64,000 nucleotides of DNA from the NCBI RefSeq assembly GCF_903772925.1, contig NZ_LR812090.1, positions 3,841,830 to 3,905,829 on the forward strand. The letters run 5' to 3'. The stretch's first letter is position 1; each line of letters begins with the position of its first letter. A program made the position numbers and the translations under genes. Shown here piece by piece: positions 54,665 to 63,314 of the stretch. The stretch is from Alteromonas macleodii. GTDB taxonomy: Bacteria; Pseudomonadota; Gammaproteobacteria; Enterobacterales; Alteromonadaceae. Below the pieces are notes generated by a model. The model was given only the letters and a program-made list of their open reading frames with translations, made no database searches and was not told where the DNA came from.

Positions 54665-55507
54665 TTAAATTAGGCCCATATGTCCCGCATGGAACTCTAA
54701 ATGCTCTTCAATAAACGATGCAATGAAGAAATAGCTATGATCGTAACCTTCGTGCATATTTAGCGTAAGCTGCGTATCTGATTGCTGCGCAGCATGTACC
54801 AGAGACTGAGGCTTTAACTGTTCGTGCAAGAACTCATCTTTTGTGCCCTGCTCTACCAACAAAGGCACACTATGGGTTTTGCTTGCTAACAGCAAAGATG
54901 CGTCGTAGTCCTTCCATGCTGCCTTGCCATCACCTAGGTATCTGCCTAGTGCTTTTTCTCCCCATGGGCAATCTGACGGATTCGAGATTGGGCTAAACGC
55001 TGATACTGAAACAAATTTGTTTGGGTTACGCATGCCGATAACAAGCGCCCCGTGCCCGCCCATAGAATGTCCGCTAATTGCTCGCTCTTTAGTTACAGGA
55101 AATTCGCTTTCGATAAGCGCTGGCAGTTCATCAACAATGTAACTATACATGTTGTAGTGTTTGTCCCACGGAGCTTGAGTTGCGTCTACATAGAAGCCCG
55201 CTCCTAGACCGAAGTCATAAGCGCCTTCTTCATCATCGGGCACACCTTCACCACGAGGTGAAGTATCAGGTGCCACGATGGCCATACCCAGTTCTGCAGC
55301 AAGCTTCATTGCCCCCGCTTTCTGCATAAAGTTTTGATCGGTACAGGTTAACCCCGATAGCCAATATAATACCGGCACCGGCTTTTCTCTAGAGGCAAAT
55401 GGGGGTAGAAAAATTGCGAAAGTCATATCGCATTGTGTGGTTTCAGCTTTGTGGGTGTAGCGCAAATGCTGGCCCCCAAATGCTTTATTTTCGCCAATTA
55501 GCTCCAT
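54665..55507 (-). CDS. fghA: S-formylglutathione hydrolase
   Basis: This alpha/beta-hydrolase cleaves S-formylglutathione to formate and glutathione in formaldehyde detoxification. The 280-residue protein has the family features: YWLSGLTCTDQNFMQKAGA, the oxyanion region PDTSPRGE, and nucleophile Ser148 in GHSMGGHGAL. Asp224 (GTKDEFL) and His257 (YDHSYFF) complete the triad. The usual partner, a glutathione-dependent formaldehyde dehydrogenase, is not adjacent. GGAGC lies before the ATG. Also called FrmB/YeiG in E. coli. Confidence 0.95.
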   Translation of the reverse strand: MELIGENKAFGGQHLRYTHKAETTQCDMTFAIFLPPFASREKPVPVLYWLSGLTCTDQNFMQKAGAMKLAAELGMAIVAPDTSPRGEGVPDDEEGAYDFGLGAGFYVDATQAPWDKHYNMYSYIVDELPALIESEFPVTKERAISGHSMGGHGALVIGMRNPNKFVSVSAFSPISNPSDCPWGEKALGRYLGDGKAAWKDYDASLLLASKTHSVPLLVEQGTKDEFLHEQLKPQSLVHAAQQSDTQLTLNMHEGYDHSYFFIASFIEEHLEFHAGHMGLI

Positions 55508-55620
55508 TTCAGCTCCTTGAATTCGTAAAATTGCACCTTTATTGTGGAATCAGTAAAGGCTCTATCGGATTTTAGATCAAGTTCGTTTACACTAAGCGCC
55601 TAATTTTTGAGGTAAGTACA

Positions 55621-56535
55621 ATGGTAAAAGCCCTGTTGCATCATATTGTTGGCACTATTTCGGTTATCTGCTATTTCCTGAATACAGTTTTGTGGTCAAC
55701 GCCTATATTCATTCTCGCGATTTTTAAATTAATCCCCATAACCCCGTGGCGACGCTTCATCTCTTATTTGCTCGATGCCTGCGCTACCGCGTGGATTGGT
55801 GTAAACAACCTTAATCAGCGCATCAGCGGTCGAACCAAATGGCAGGTAAACGGACTAGAAAAACTTACCCGAGATGATTGGTATCTCGTCGTTGCTAACC
55901 ACCAATCTTGGGTCGATATCCTTGTTCTTCAACGTGTATTCAACCGAAAAATCCCTTTTTTAAAGTTTTTCCTTAAAAAAGAGCTAATCTATGTACCAAT
56001 TCTTGGATTGGCATGGTGGGCGCTCGACTTCCCATTTATGCAGCGGTATTCAAAGTCTTTCTTGGCTAAAAACCCGCATCTCAAAGGAAAGGACATGGAA
56101 ACTACACGCAAAGCGTGCGAGAAGTTTCGCAACAAGCCCGTTAGTATTATGAACTTTGTAGAAGGCACCCGCTTTACGCAGGGAAAACACGATAGGCAGA
56201 ACTCGCCTTTTCAGCATCTTCTTAAGCCCAAAGCAGGCGGGATTGCTTTTGTGTTATCGGCCATGGGTGACCAGCTACATAAATTGATAGATGTCACAAT
56301 AGACTACCCTAACGGCGTTCCTTCTTTTTGGGACTTCGTGAGTGGCAAAGTGCGCGACATCCGCGTAAATATAAAGGTTATGCCTATTAAAGACATTATG
56401 GAAAATGGCGTATTCAACGATAGTTACTTTGATGATCCGCAAGTTCGCGCCCGTTTTCAAACGTGGCTAAATGAACAATGGCACGCCAAAGATCAGCTTT
56501 TAGATTCACTTAACGCAACTCAGAAACCATTATGA
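55621..56535 (+). CDS. PlsC-type acyltransferase (first of tandem pair)
   Basis: A 304-residue membrane-bound acyltransferase of the lysophosphatidic-acid type. A hydrophobic N-terminus (about 10-40) is followed by the catalytic H-x4-D box as NHQSWVD near residue 93, then FLKKELIYVPILGLAWWALDFPFMQR and the substrate-binding box FVEGTRFTQGKH. It resembles the E. coli YihG subgroup (N-acyl or lysophospholipid acyltransferases). GAGG lies before the ATG. It overlaps the next acyltransferase gene by 4 bases; the pair and an MscS gene form one operon. Confidence 0.88.
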   Translation: MVKALLHHIVGTISVICYFLNTVLWSTPIFILAIFKLIPITPWRRFISYLLDACATAWIGVNNLNQRISGRTKWQVNGLEKLTRDDWYLVVANHQSWVDILVLQRVFNRKIPFLKFFLKKELIYVPILGLAWWALDFPFMQRYSKSFLAKNPHLKGKDMETTRKACEKFRNKPVSIMNFVEGTRFTQGKHDRQNSPFQHLLKPKAGGIAFVLSAMGDQLHKLIDVTIDYPNGVPSFWDFVSGKVRDIRVNIKVMPIKDIMENGVFNDSYFDDPQVRARFQTWLNEQWHAKDQLLDSLNATQKPL

Positions 56536-57425
56536 TCCGTGTAGTACTTGCGCCTTTTATTTTTGTTTTGCACACCACGCTGCAAATTCTGAACCTCGCT
56601 CTATGGGGCGGACTAATTATTCTACTTGGCTTGGTAAAACTGCTGTTACCAAATGGAAGAATTAGAACTGCCTGGAACAAGGTTATGCATGCCCTAATGT
56701 TTAGCTTTGGGCGTATCAGTGTGCTGTTAATCAGGCTATTTAATAAGGTTGATATTGAGTGTTCGGTTCATGGTGAGCTTTCAAAAAACAGTTGGTATCT
56801 AATTATCGCTAATCACCTAAGTTATCTAGATATTATTCTACTTATTGAATTTGCCACACACCGCATTCCCGCGCCTAAGTTCTTTCTTAAGAAAGAGCTC
56901 ATCTGGTTACCCTTTGTTGGGTTAGGCGCTTGGGCGCTCGACATGCCCTTTATGCATAGATATACCCGCGCATATTTGGAAAAAAATCCAGACAAGAAAG
57001 GCAAGGACTTAGAAACCACTAAAGCGTATTGTGAAAAGTTTAGAACGGTTCCTACTACCGTCATCAACTTTGTGGAAGGAACGCGCTTCACAACGCAAAA
57101 GCATTTATCTAAGCAAAGCCCTTACGAAAACTTACTGCCACCAAAAGCGGGCGGGGTTTCTTTCACGCTTTCAGCTATGGGTGAGCTATTTACTAACGTG
57201 CTAGATATCTCGCTACTTTACCCTGAAAATAAACGTCACCCCATGATGGCAATGCTAAGCGGACAGATGACAAAAATCGTTATCGACGTAAACGTTACCC
57301 CAGTGCCAGAGCTACAACAAGAATCAGAACGCACTGAGTCTGAGTTTCGTCTTTATTTCCAAAACTGGTTAAATGGTCTGTGGGAAAATAAAGACAACCG
57401 TATAAAGAAATTGTTGGAGTCGTAA
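56532..57425 (+). CDS. PlsC-type acyltransferase (second of tandem pair)
   Basis: A 297-residue paralogue of the preceding gene. It has a hydrophobic N-terminus, the H-x4-D box as NHLSYLD near residue 94, FLKKELIWLPFVGLGAWALDMPFMHR, and FVEGTRFTTQKH. The two copies align along their whole length, so they arose by tandem duplication and may differ in acyl-chain or acceptor choice. Its ATG overlaps the previous stop codon (ATGA), and the MscS gene starts 3 bp later. Confidence 0.88.
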   Translation: MIRVVLAPFIFVLHTTLQILNLALWGGLIILLGLVKLLLPNGRIRTAWNKVMHALMFSFGRISVLLIRLFNKVDIECSVHGELSKNSWYLIIANHLSYLDIILLIEFATHRIPAPKFFLKKELIWLPFVGLGAWALDMPFMHRYTRAYLEKNPDKKGKDLETTKAYCEKFRTVPTTVINFVEGTRFTTQKHLSKQSPYENLLPPKAGGVSFTLSAMGELFTNVLDISLLYPENKRHPMMAMLSGQMTKIVIDVNVTPVPELQQESERTESEFRLYFQNWLNGLWENKDNRIKKLLES

Positions 57426-57428
57426 ATA

Positions 57429-58781
57429 ATGGAAGTCAGTGCTTCAGTACGCGATCATTTCATTCATTTGGTTAAAGACGTTTTTCCTAATTTAACCACT
57501 GAAGATCCGCTTTACAATTTGCTTGCTCTAGGCTCTATACTATTCGTAGCAATCCTTATCTACGTGGTTGCGCGCCTGCTAGTGCGCCCTCAAATAGCCA
57601 ACTGGGTATATAAGTCGAATAATAAGTGGGATAACGCGCTACAAGAACACGGCTTCTTTAGGCGTTTAATGCATCTCTTCCCAGCTCTCTTTATTTACGT
57701 TACCACCCCCGTTCTCATTGACGATGAAGCTGTCATACACGGAATGATGATAAAGAGTGCACAACTTTACATGCTGTATAGTGGGCTATTAGCTTTGTAT
57801 GCCATGCTAAGTACAGTAGAAGATGTCTATAATGCTTCTGCCCTATCTCGGCGCGCCCCTATTACAGGCTTCATTCAAGTAACGAAACTGGCCTTCGCGA
57901 TCATTACGATACTACTTAGTATTTCTTTGATTGTAGATAGAAGCCCACTGCTTATTGTGTCTGGCTTAACCGCCATTGCAGCTGTTTTACTACTCATCTT
58001 CAGAGACACCATTCTAGGCTTTGTTGCCGGCATTCAAATAGCCGCCAACCGCATGTTTAATACGGGCGATTGGATTGCCATGCCTAAGTATGAAGTAGAT
58101 GGGGAAATACTCGAGATAGGCCTGACCAACGTTAAAGTGCAAAACTGGGACAAGACCATCTCCACGTTACCGACATATAGCCTTACCACTGAAGCGGTAA
58201 AAAATTGGCGGGGCATGCAGGAGTCTGGTGGTCGTAGAATTAAGCGCGCAATATATATCGATGTGCACTCTATCAAGCTTTGCGACAACGACATGCTAGA
58301 GCGCTTTTCGAAAATTCGTTACATCAATGAGTATGTCGAGAAAAAGAAGAACGAGCTTCGTGCCTATCACAGAGATTATTCTATTGATGAATCGGATCTG
58401 TTGAACAACCGTCGCCTTACCAACATTGGTACTTTTAGGGCGTATCTAGAGGCTTATATACGTAAACACCCAGATATTAACCAAGAACTGACTCTTATGG
58501 TTAGGCAGTTGCCGCCTAATGAGCTTGGTTTACCGTTAGAAATATACTGCTTTAGTATTCAAAAAGACTGGGTTAAATACGAGAAAGTTCAGGCAGATAT
58601 TTTTGACCATGTCATGGCCATGCTAGACCTGTTCGACTTACGCGCTTATCAACGTGATGGGCACTTATCCTTGCTTGCCCATCGTGAACATAGCGTGTTT
58701 AACAGCTCTGAAGGAAACGATGCCCGACAGGAACCTGCTCAACACCGTATTGATGACGAAAGTGCCAATACACCAAGATAA
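57429..58781 (+). CDS. MscS-family mechanosensitive channel, YbdG-like
   Basis: A 450-residue inner-membrane channel that opens on osmotic downshock. About five N-terminal membrane helices precede the MscS pore helix and beta domain (LLIFRDTILGFVAGIQIAANRMF, then GDWIAMPKYEVDGEILEIGLTNVKVQNWD). It reads like E. coli YbdG (MscM) through the C-terminus (GGRRIKRAIYIDV, LRRMTN-like NNRRLTNIGTFRAYLEAY, LTLMVRQLPPNELGLPLEIY). GGAG 9 bases upstream lies in the end of the acyltransferase gene. It ends the operon. An acidic 30-residue tail is extra. Confidence 0.93.
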   Translation: MEVSASVRDHFIHLVKDVFPNLTTEDPLYNLLALGSILFVAILIYVVARLLVRPQIANWVYKSNNKWDNALQEHGFFRRLMHLFPALFIYVTTPVLIDDEAVIHGMMIKSAQLYMLYSGLLALYAMLSTVEDVYNASALSRRAPITGFIQVTKLAFAIITILLSISLIVDRSPLLIVSGLTAIAAVLLLIFRDTILGFVAGIQIAANRMFNTGDWIAMPKYEVDGEILEIGLTNVKVQNWDKTISTLPTYSLTTEAVKNWRGMQESGGRRIKRAIYIDVHSIKLCDNDMLERFSKIRYINEYVEKKKNELRAYHRDYSIDESDLLNNRRLTNIGTFRAYLEAYIRKHPDINQELTLMVRQLPPNELGLPLEIYCFSIQKDWVKYEKVQADIFDHVMAMLDLFDLRAYQRDGHLSLLAHREHSVFNSSEGNDARQEPAQHRIDDESANTPR

Positions 58782-58871
58782 GTAAGGGCGCCAAGAGAAG
58801 CGCAGGACAAAAGCGAACACAGCCGCAATGACAACGGCTAGTAGAACTTACATCACTGTTGTTTAAGGGCG

Positions 58872-58903
58872 AAAAAAAACCGGCTGTAATAGCCGGTTTT
58901 TTC
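58872..58903. terminator. Bidirectional terminator
   Basis: AAACCGGCT (58877-58885) pairs with AGCCGGTTT (58891-58899), with an A-run before and a T-run after. It lies between the MscS operon and the convergent small membrane protein gene. Confidence 0.9.
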
Positions 58904-58917
58904 ATAATGCTTATCGC

Positions 58918-59109
58918 TTAAGCCAGTGCGTAGGCCATCAGTAAGCAAAGTACTAAACCAGTAACGCCAAAAAAACCATACTCGATTTTTTCCTGCATAC
59001 CTTCAGCACCTGCTTTAGCAGTCATAAAGCCCATAACGATGCTGCTTAGCCCTAGCGTAAAGGCAATTAGCGCAACACCAAACATAATTGCATTAATCCA
59101 ATCAGCCAT
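58918..59109 (-). CDS. Small two-helix membrane protein
   Basis: A 63-residue hydrophobic protein with two membrane helices (about 6-30 and 44-62) separated by a polar loop (AKAGAEGMQEKIEYG). Both ends should lie on the same side of the membrane. AAGGGGTTATC precedes the ATG, and it shares the terminator at 58872-58903, which together support a real gene. No family recognised. Confidence 0.65.
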   Translation of the reverse strand: MADWINAIMFGVALIAFTLGLSSIVMGFMTAKAGAEGMQEKIEYGFFGVTGLVLCLLMAYALA

Positions 59110-59468
59110 TGTGATAACCCCTTAAAAATATTGGCGGTATTATGCACCAATAAATAAGATTTAACCATGCTTGGATTGGCTTAAATGTATCGCTATTGGT
59201 ATTAATTGATCTTAGTCAAAACTACTAATTAATTAGCAATTTCACTAAATAGTGAATTTAAAATTGCTCTAAAAAACCGCTCTCAAAACCTAACCCACTG
59301 AAAAATATTAACTTTAAATTTTGGCAAGGCCATTGCTCTAGTAAAGACAGTAAAGATAGTAAAGATATATCAGCGAATAACGCTAGTGTTTATTTGATAG
59401 TGATCCTACACCCCATCGCAGCGTTTAGAACAAAGTTAATGTGTTACACCTAAATTAAGGAATGAACA
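59110..59468. other. Intergenic region with tandem repeats and a palindrome, 359 bp
   Basis: No gene was found. At 59241-59256 there is a perfect 16-bp palindrome (TTCACTA, AA, TAGTGAA). At 59340-59366 a 9-bp unit AGTAAAGAY is repeated three times in tandem. Both lie upstream of the yggN-like gene and may be regulatory. The rest is A/T-rich. Confidence 0.5.
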
Positions 59469-60308
59469 ATGTCTAACAAACTACTACTTTCTGTTGCCGT
59501 TACCAGTGCTTTGATAAGTGGCCACGCATTCGCGCATGACACAAGCTTTCAGAACAACAGTTGCGACATGGAGCTAGATGGCCATATTCAGTATTACCAA
59601 GGCGACCTCACGGTTCAGATGGACAATGGTTCAGTAATGACCATTGATGCTCAACACAATATGACCATTAATGGCGAGTCAGTTTCGCTAGACAGAGAAC
59701 AGCAACGATGGGTAAGTGAATACTACAACAACATTGATATTGCTATTCCTATGACTCTTACCATTGCCAGTGAAGGACTGCAAATTGCCAACGTAGCAGT
59801 GACTGAAGTGTTTACTGAACTGCTGGGCGGTGACCAAATGGGTGATGATTTCAATGAATTGTTCAACTCACTAGAAACTAAATTAAACACCTCATTTTAT
59901 GATGACGCGGGCAATATTCGCGTAGATTCAACGAAATTTGACGAGCCAGGCTGGTTTGACGAGAGCTGGGAGCAAGAGTTTGAAACACAAATTGAATCTT
60001 TGATCAGTGAATCTATGGGCCGGATTCTTATCGCGGTTGGCACACAAATGCTGTGGGAAGGGGGTGATATGTCTGAGTTTGAACAAAAGATGGAGCGCTG
60101 GGGTGAAGATTTAGAATATCGCTTGGAAAGCCAAGCCGCTTTGCTGGAAGAAAAAGGCGAGGCTTTGTGTAAAGTGCTGAAGAAAGCCGACTATGCCGAA
60201 GGTAAGATGCAGGCATCTATATCAGGGCTTGATGACTTGAACCTGCTGGATATTGATCACAGAGATCACCATGAGCAACACGGCCACAACGAAGAAATGA
60301 AAATGTAG
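59469..60308 (+). CDS. YggN-like (DUF2884) exported protein
   Basis: A 279-residue periplasmic protein with a signal peptide (hydrophobic core to about residue 20, cleavage after AFA near 22). The mature part has the DUF2884/YggN pattern: ELDGHIQYYQGDLTVQMDNG, INGESVSLDREQQRWVSEYY, then a long helical region (FNELFNSLETKLNTSF, SESMGRILIAVGTQML). Function is unknown. The C-terminus is His-rich (HRDHHEQHGHNEEMKM), unlike the E. coli protein, and could bind metal. AAGGA lies before the ATG, and a terminator follows. Confidence 0.83.
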   Translation: MSNKLLLSVAVTSALISGHAFAHDTSFQNNSCDMELDGHIQYYQGDLTVQMDNGSVMTIDAQHNMTINGESVSLDREQQRWVSEYYNNIDIAIPMTLTIASEGLQIANVAVTEVFTELLGGDQMGDDFNELFNSLETKLNTSFYDDAGNIRVDSTKFDEPGWFDESWEQEFETQIESLISESMGRILIAVGTQMLWEGGDMSEFEQKMERWGEDLEYRLESQAALLEEKGEALCKVLKKADYAEGKMQASISGLDDLNLLDIDHRDHHEQHGHNEEMKM

Positions 60309-60373
60309 TCGAGTAATCTCACGAACTAAACCCGCTACAACAAACTACTTACCTTTCTGTATCACTTATTTTG

Positions 60374-60403
60374 AAAACCGACTGAAAAACCAGTCGGTTT
60401 TTA
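60374..60403 (+). terminator. Terminator after the yggN-like gene
   Basis: AAAACCGACTG (60374-60384) pairs with CAGTCGGTTTT (60391-60401) around a 6-base loop, followed by T residues. Confidence 0.9.
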
Positions 60404-60546
60404 GTTTTTATACCGGTCGCTATTTAACTTTTGAATATTTCACCTCTTTCAGATTTCTGCTTTTTCAGTTAATGGTAGGCATATTAACGACATCCGCACC
60501 CCGATTGATGTACTCTTAAGCCCTAAACAAAAGGGGAATTTAATCG

Positions 60547-61359
60547 ATGACTCAGAATGTAGTAATTAGTGGCTATGGCTGGTTAGCCGGCTATGTAGGC
60601 AACGCACTGGCAGGTAAGGTCAATATTATAGGCACTACTCGAAGCCAACAGAAACGCCTCGCGTTAAAGAAACAAGGTGTCACCGCCATAGAATATGCAC
60701 TGGGCGATGATACATCAGTACTATGTAGCCACTTACAAAACGCGACGTTATTGTTAAATATTCCCCCTGGTAGAAGAAACACCAACCTCGAATCATTTAC
60801 TGAAAATATGCTGCGACTTATTGATGCTGCACTAAGCGCAAACGTCGCGCACATTATTTTTATCAGTACCACATCGGTTTACGGCGATGACACGAATAAC
60901 GTCCTTACGGAACAAAGTGACACGAACCCACAAACTGCGTCGGCGAAAGCCCACGTGACTATTGAAAACCATTTAATGTCTAAGCGAGACCAAACTAATA
61001 TCAGTATTGTTCGCTTAGCGGGTTTAGTAGGTCCAGATCGTCACCCAGCTCGTTCATTAAGTGGAAGACAGTTGGATGCAGGAAATAAACGAATTAACCT
61101 TGTCCATGTGCACGACATTGTGTCTGCGTTAACCTCGATTATTTGCGACAAGCCGCTAAACGACGTTATACACCTTTGCAGTTTATCTCACCCTAAGCGC
61201 GGTATTTATTATGTAGATGCAGCTAACGCGATGGGTATAGACACACCACACTTTTCTGATACAGAAGCTCAACCTGGCGGCAAGGTTATCGACGCTACGC
61301 AAAGTTGGGAAAGGCTTAACATCTCGCCTACCTATGGTGACCCCTATAGCATGTTTTAA
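60547..61359 (+). CDS. YeeZ-like NAD(P)-binding Rossmann protein
   Basis: A 270-residue protein of the extended SDR/epimerase superfamily. The dinucleotide site is VVISGYGWLAGYVGNALAG (about 5-23), followed by IIGTTRS. The region IIFISTTSVYGDDTNNVLTE resembles the Ser/Thr-Tyr area of epimerases, but the YxxxK motif is absent (the equivalent reads AKAHVTIENHL). That suits the YeeZ-type atypical group of unknown substrate. GGGGAA precedes the ATG. It is a single gene with a terminator. Confidence 0.8.
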   Translation: MTQNVVISGYGWLAGYVGNALAGKVNIIGTTRSQQKRLALKKQGVTAIEYALGDDTSVLCSHLQNATLLLNIPPGRRNTNLESFTENMLRLIDAALSANVAHIIFISTTSVYGDDTNNVLTEQSDTNPQTASAKAHVTIENHLMSKRDQTNISIVRLAGLVGPDRHPARSLSGRQLDAGNKRINLVHVHDIVSALTSIICDKPLNDVIHLCSLSHPKRGIYYVDAANAMGIDTPHFSDTEAQPGGKVIDATQSWERLNISPTYGDPYSMF

Positions 61360-61473
61360 GGCTTATGCTTGTATGTTTACTTGGCTCGCTAAGACGGTTG
61401 TAGATTCATTGAGGTGTATTCGCCAATAAGTTGTCAAAAAGCCATGAATTAAGGGCTAATCGCTAAAAGAAAC

Positions 61474-61506
61474 AAAAACGGCAAGCCTCAGGCTTGCCGT
61501 TTTTTT
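61474..61506. terminator. Strong terminator
   Basis: AAAAACGGCAAGCCT (61474-61488) pairs with AGGCTTGCCGTTTTT (61490-61504). It lies between the YeeZ-like gene and the convergent sodium symporter gene and can serve both. Confidence 0.93.
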
Positions 61507-61562
61507 ATCCGAATTTACTGCTAGCACACAGCAAATACATTAGTTTTGTATGGTGAACATGC

Positions 61563-62984
61563 TTAACCGAACAGGCTTACACCAAAGTATTTCACCGCCA
61601 CCGTGTTTACAAAAATCACAAGTAGAATTAGCGGAATAAAGGTTTTCAACGAAACATCCACATACTTTTCAAACCAGCTGCCTTTATAGCCGCTGCTGCC
61701 TTCTTCCAAAGAAGCATTAAAATTAGCACTCTTCCAGCGATAAATAACGAACAAGCAAATTAGCAAGCCGTTTAACGGCAAAATAGTGTCGTAGAATACA
61801 TCGTAAATTACGTCAAACAGCGATTTATCTGCGCCTGCGTAGTGCATAAATGACGTCAGCATATCAACTTTACCAAACGACAATGCACTTAGAATTGCCA
61901 GCACAATCATAATGCTACCTAAAGAGCCTAACGCCCATTTACGGCTCACGCCTTTTTCGTCCATTAGTGCTGCGACTGGTACTTCAAAAATAGACACTAG
62001 AGACGTAATTGCCGCAAAGAACACGAGTAGGAAAAACAGGCTCGCGACTATCGAAGCGCCCATATAGCCTATGGAGTCTTGTAGTGCTAAGAAGATACTA
62101 GGCAGATAAGTAAAAATCATACCTACAGACGATTCACTTAACTCATCAGGGTTGATATCTGGGTTAAAAGAGAATATGGCAGGAAGAATCATTAAACCAG
62201 CGGTAAAAGCCACAGCGGTATCGGTTAATGCAACAAGCTTTGCTGCGCTTGGTACATCCGCACGCTTATCGATGTAACTACCGTAGGTGATAAGAATCCC
62301 CATACCCAGCGATAGTGAGAAAAAGGCTTGTGACAATGCGCCATTGACCACTTGCGCCGTAATTTTTGAAAAATCAGGAACAATATAAAACTCAACACCA
62401 GCCATTGCATTTTCGCGGGTTAGTACGAAGATAACAAGGCCGATAAGCATTACGAAAAGTGCTGGCATAAGCAGCTTCGCCGCTTTTTCTATCCCCTCTT
62501 TTACACCACCTTGAAGAATAAGGTAAACCACACCAACAACAGCAGCCATGTAGACGAAAATAGACTCTGAATTAATAAACACCCCAAAGGTATTGGGGTC
62601 TGCTAGTTTGTCTAAGTTTCCGCTAACTGCTTCAAATAAATAGCCAAAAAGCCATACAGTAATAACCATGTAGAAAACCGCAATCATAAACGGCGTGGCA
62701 ATCGCAAACCAGCCTGCAAGTTTCCACTTCTTTTCGTTACCACTGATAGCGCTGTATGCGCCTAATGGGTCTTTTTTAGCATGGCGGCCCACTGACATCT
62801 CCGCCAGCATAACCGGTAAACAAATGGCAAAAACAAAAATGGCGTACATTAAAAGGAAAGCCCCACCACCGTTTTTAGCTGCACCGACAGGGAAACCCAC
62901 CAAATTACCAATGCCCACTGCAGAGCCTGCAGCAGCCAATATAAAACCTATGCGCGATCCGAACTGTTCTCTGGCCCCGCTCAT
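61563..62984 (-). CDS. Neurotransmitter:sodium symporter (NSS/SNF) family transporter
   Basis: A 473-residue LeuT-fold transporter that would import an amino acid or similar compound with Na+. The first helix carries the family signature FILAAAGSAVGIGNLVGFP with the Na+- and substrate-binding unwound region, followed by KNGGGAFLLMYAIFVFAICLP (inner gate). About 11-12 hydrophobic segments follow. The ATG at 62984 has AGAGGA six bases upstream; an ATG two codons earlier would lie too close to it. Substrate cannot be told. Expressed alone. Confidence 0.92.
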   Translation of the reverse strand: MSGAREQFGSRIGFILAAAGSAVGIGNLVGFPVGAAKNGGGAFLLMYAIFVFAICLPVMLAEMSVGRHAKKDPLGAYSAISGNEKKWKLAGWFAIATPFMIAVFYMVITVWLFGYLFEAVSGNLDKLADPNTFGVFINSESIFVYMAAVVGVVYLILQGGVKEGIEKAAKLLMPALFVMLIGLVIFVLTRENAMAGVEFYIVPDFSKITAQVVNGALSQAFFSLSLGMGILITYGSYIDKRADVPSAAKLVALTDTAVAFTAGLMILPAIFSFNPDINPDELSESSVGMIFTYLPSIFLALQDSIGYMGASIVASLFFLLVFFAAITSLVSIFEVPVAALMDEKGVSRKWALGSLGSIMIVLAILSALSFGKVDMLTSFMHYAGADKSLFDVIYDVFYDTILPLNGLLICLFVIYRWKSANFNASLEEGSSGYKGSWFEKYVDVSLKTFIPLILLVIFVNTVAVKYFGVSLFG

Positions 62985-63000
62985 ATCCATTCCTCTTGTT

Positions 63001-63314
63001 GAGTTATTGTTATAACAGTTCGCTTGTCACGCCTTATGACATACAAATTAGCCTTGTATAAAACAATCACTTTTTTGCACTCACAATTTGTACTTGTTGT
63101 TCGTTCTTGATTCTCGTCGGAATCAAGCCGAGCGAACTGGTATTATTTATTATTAGGATGGCGTTTGTTGTTATGACTCACGTGTGGCGTCAACGCGTTG
63201 TATTGCTACCTCTATGGGCGTATCAATACGCTGCACCATTCCCAAAATAGCATGGTAACAGCAGTGAAATAAAAAGTCTTGATGTTGAACTTGCTGAAAC
63301 GATGATAGACCGTA
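63001..63314. other. Intergenic region between symporter and SDR gene, 314 bp
   Basis: No clear gene. TTGATTC (63107-63113) and GAATCAA (63120-63126) form a hairpin around TCGTCG, extended outward by GTTCG/CGAAC with mismatches. On the minus strand the reading frame of the SDR gene stays open for 47 codons past its stop, to 63171, including an internal ATG; this could be chance or a small gene. Confidence 0.4.

Noticed and set aside
60591..60872. 93-residue minus-strand frame inside the YeeZ-like gene
   Set aside because: It is antisense to a gene with a clear Rossmann motif; there is no independent support.
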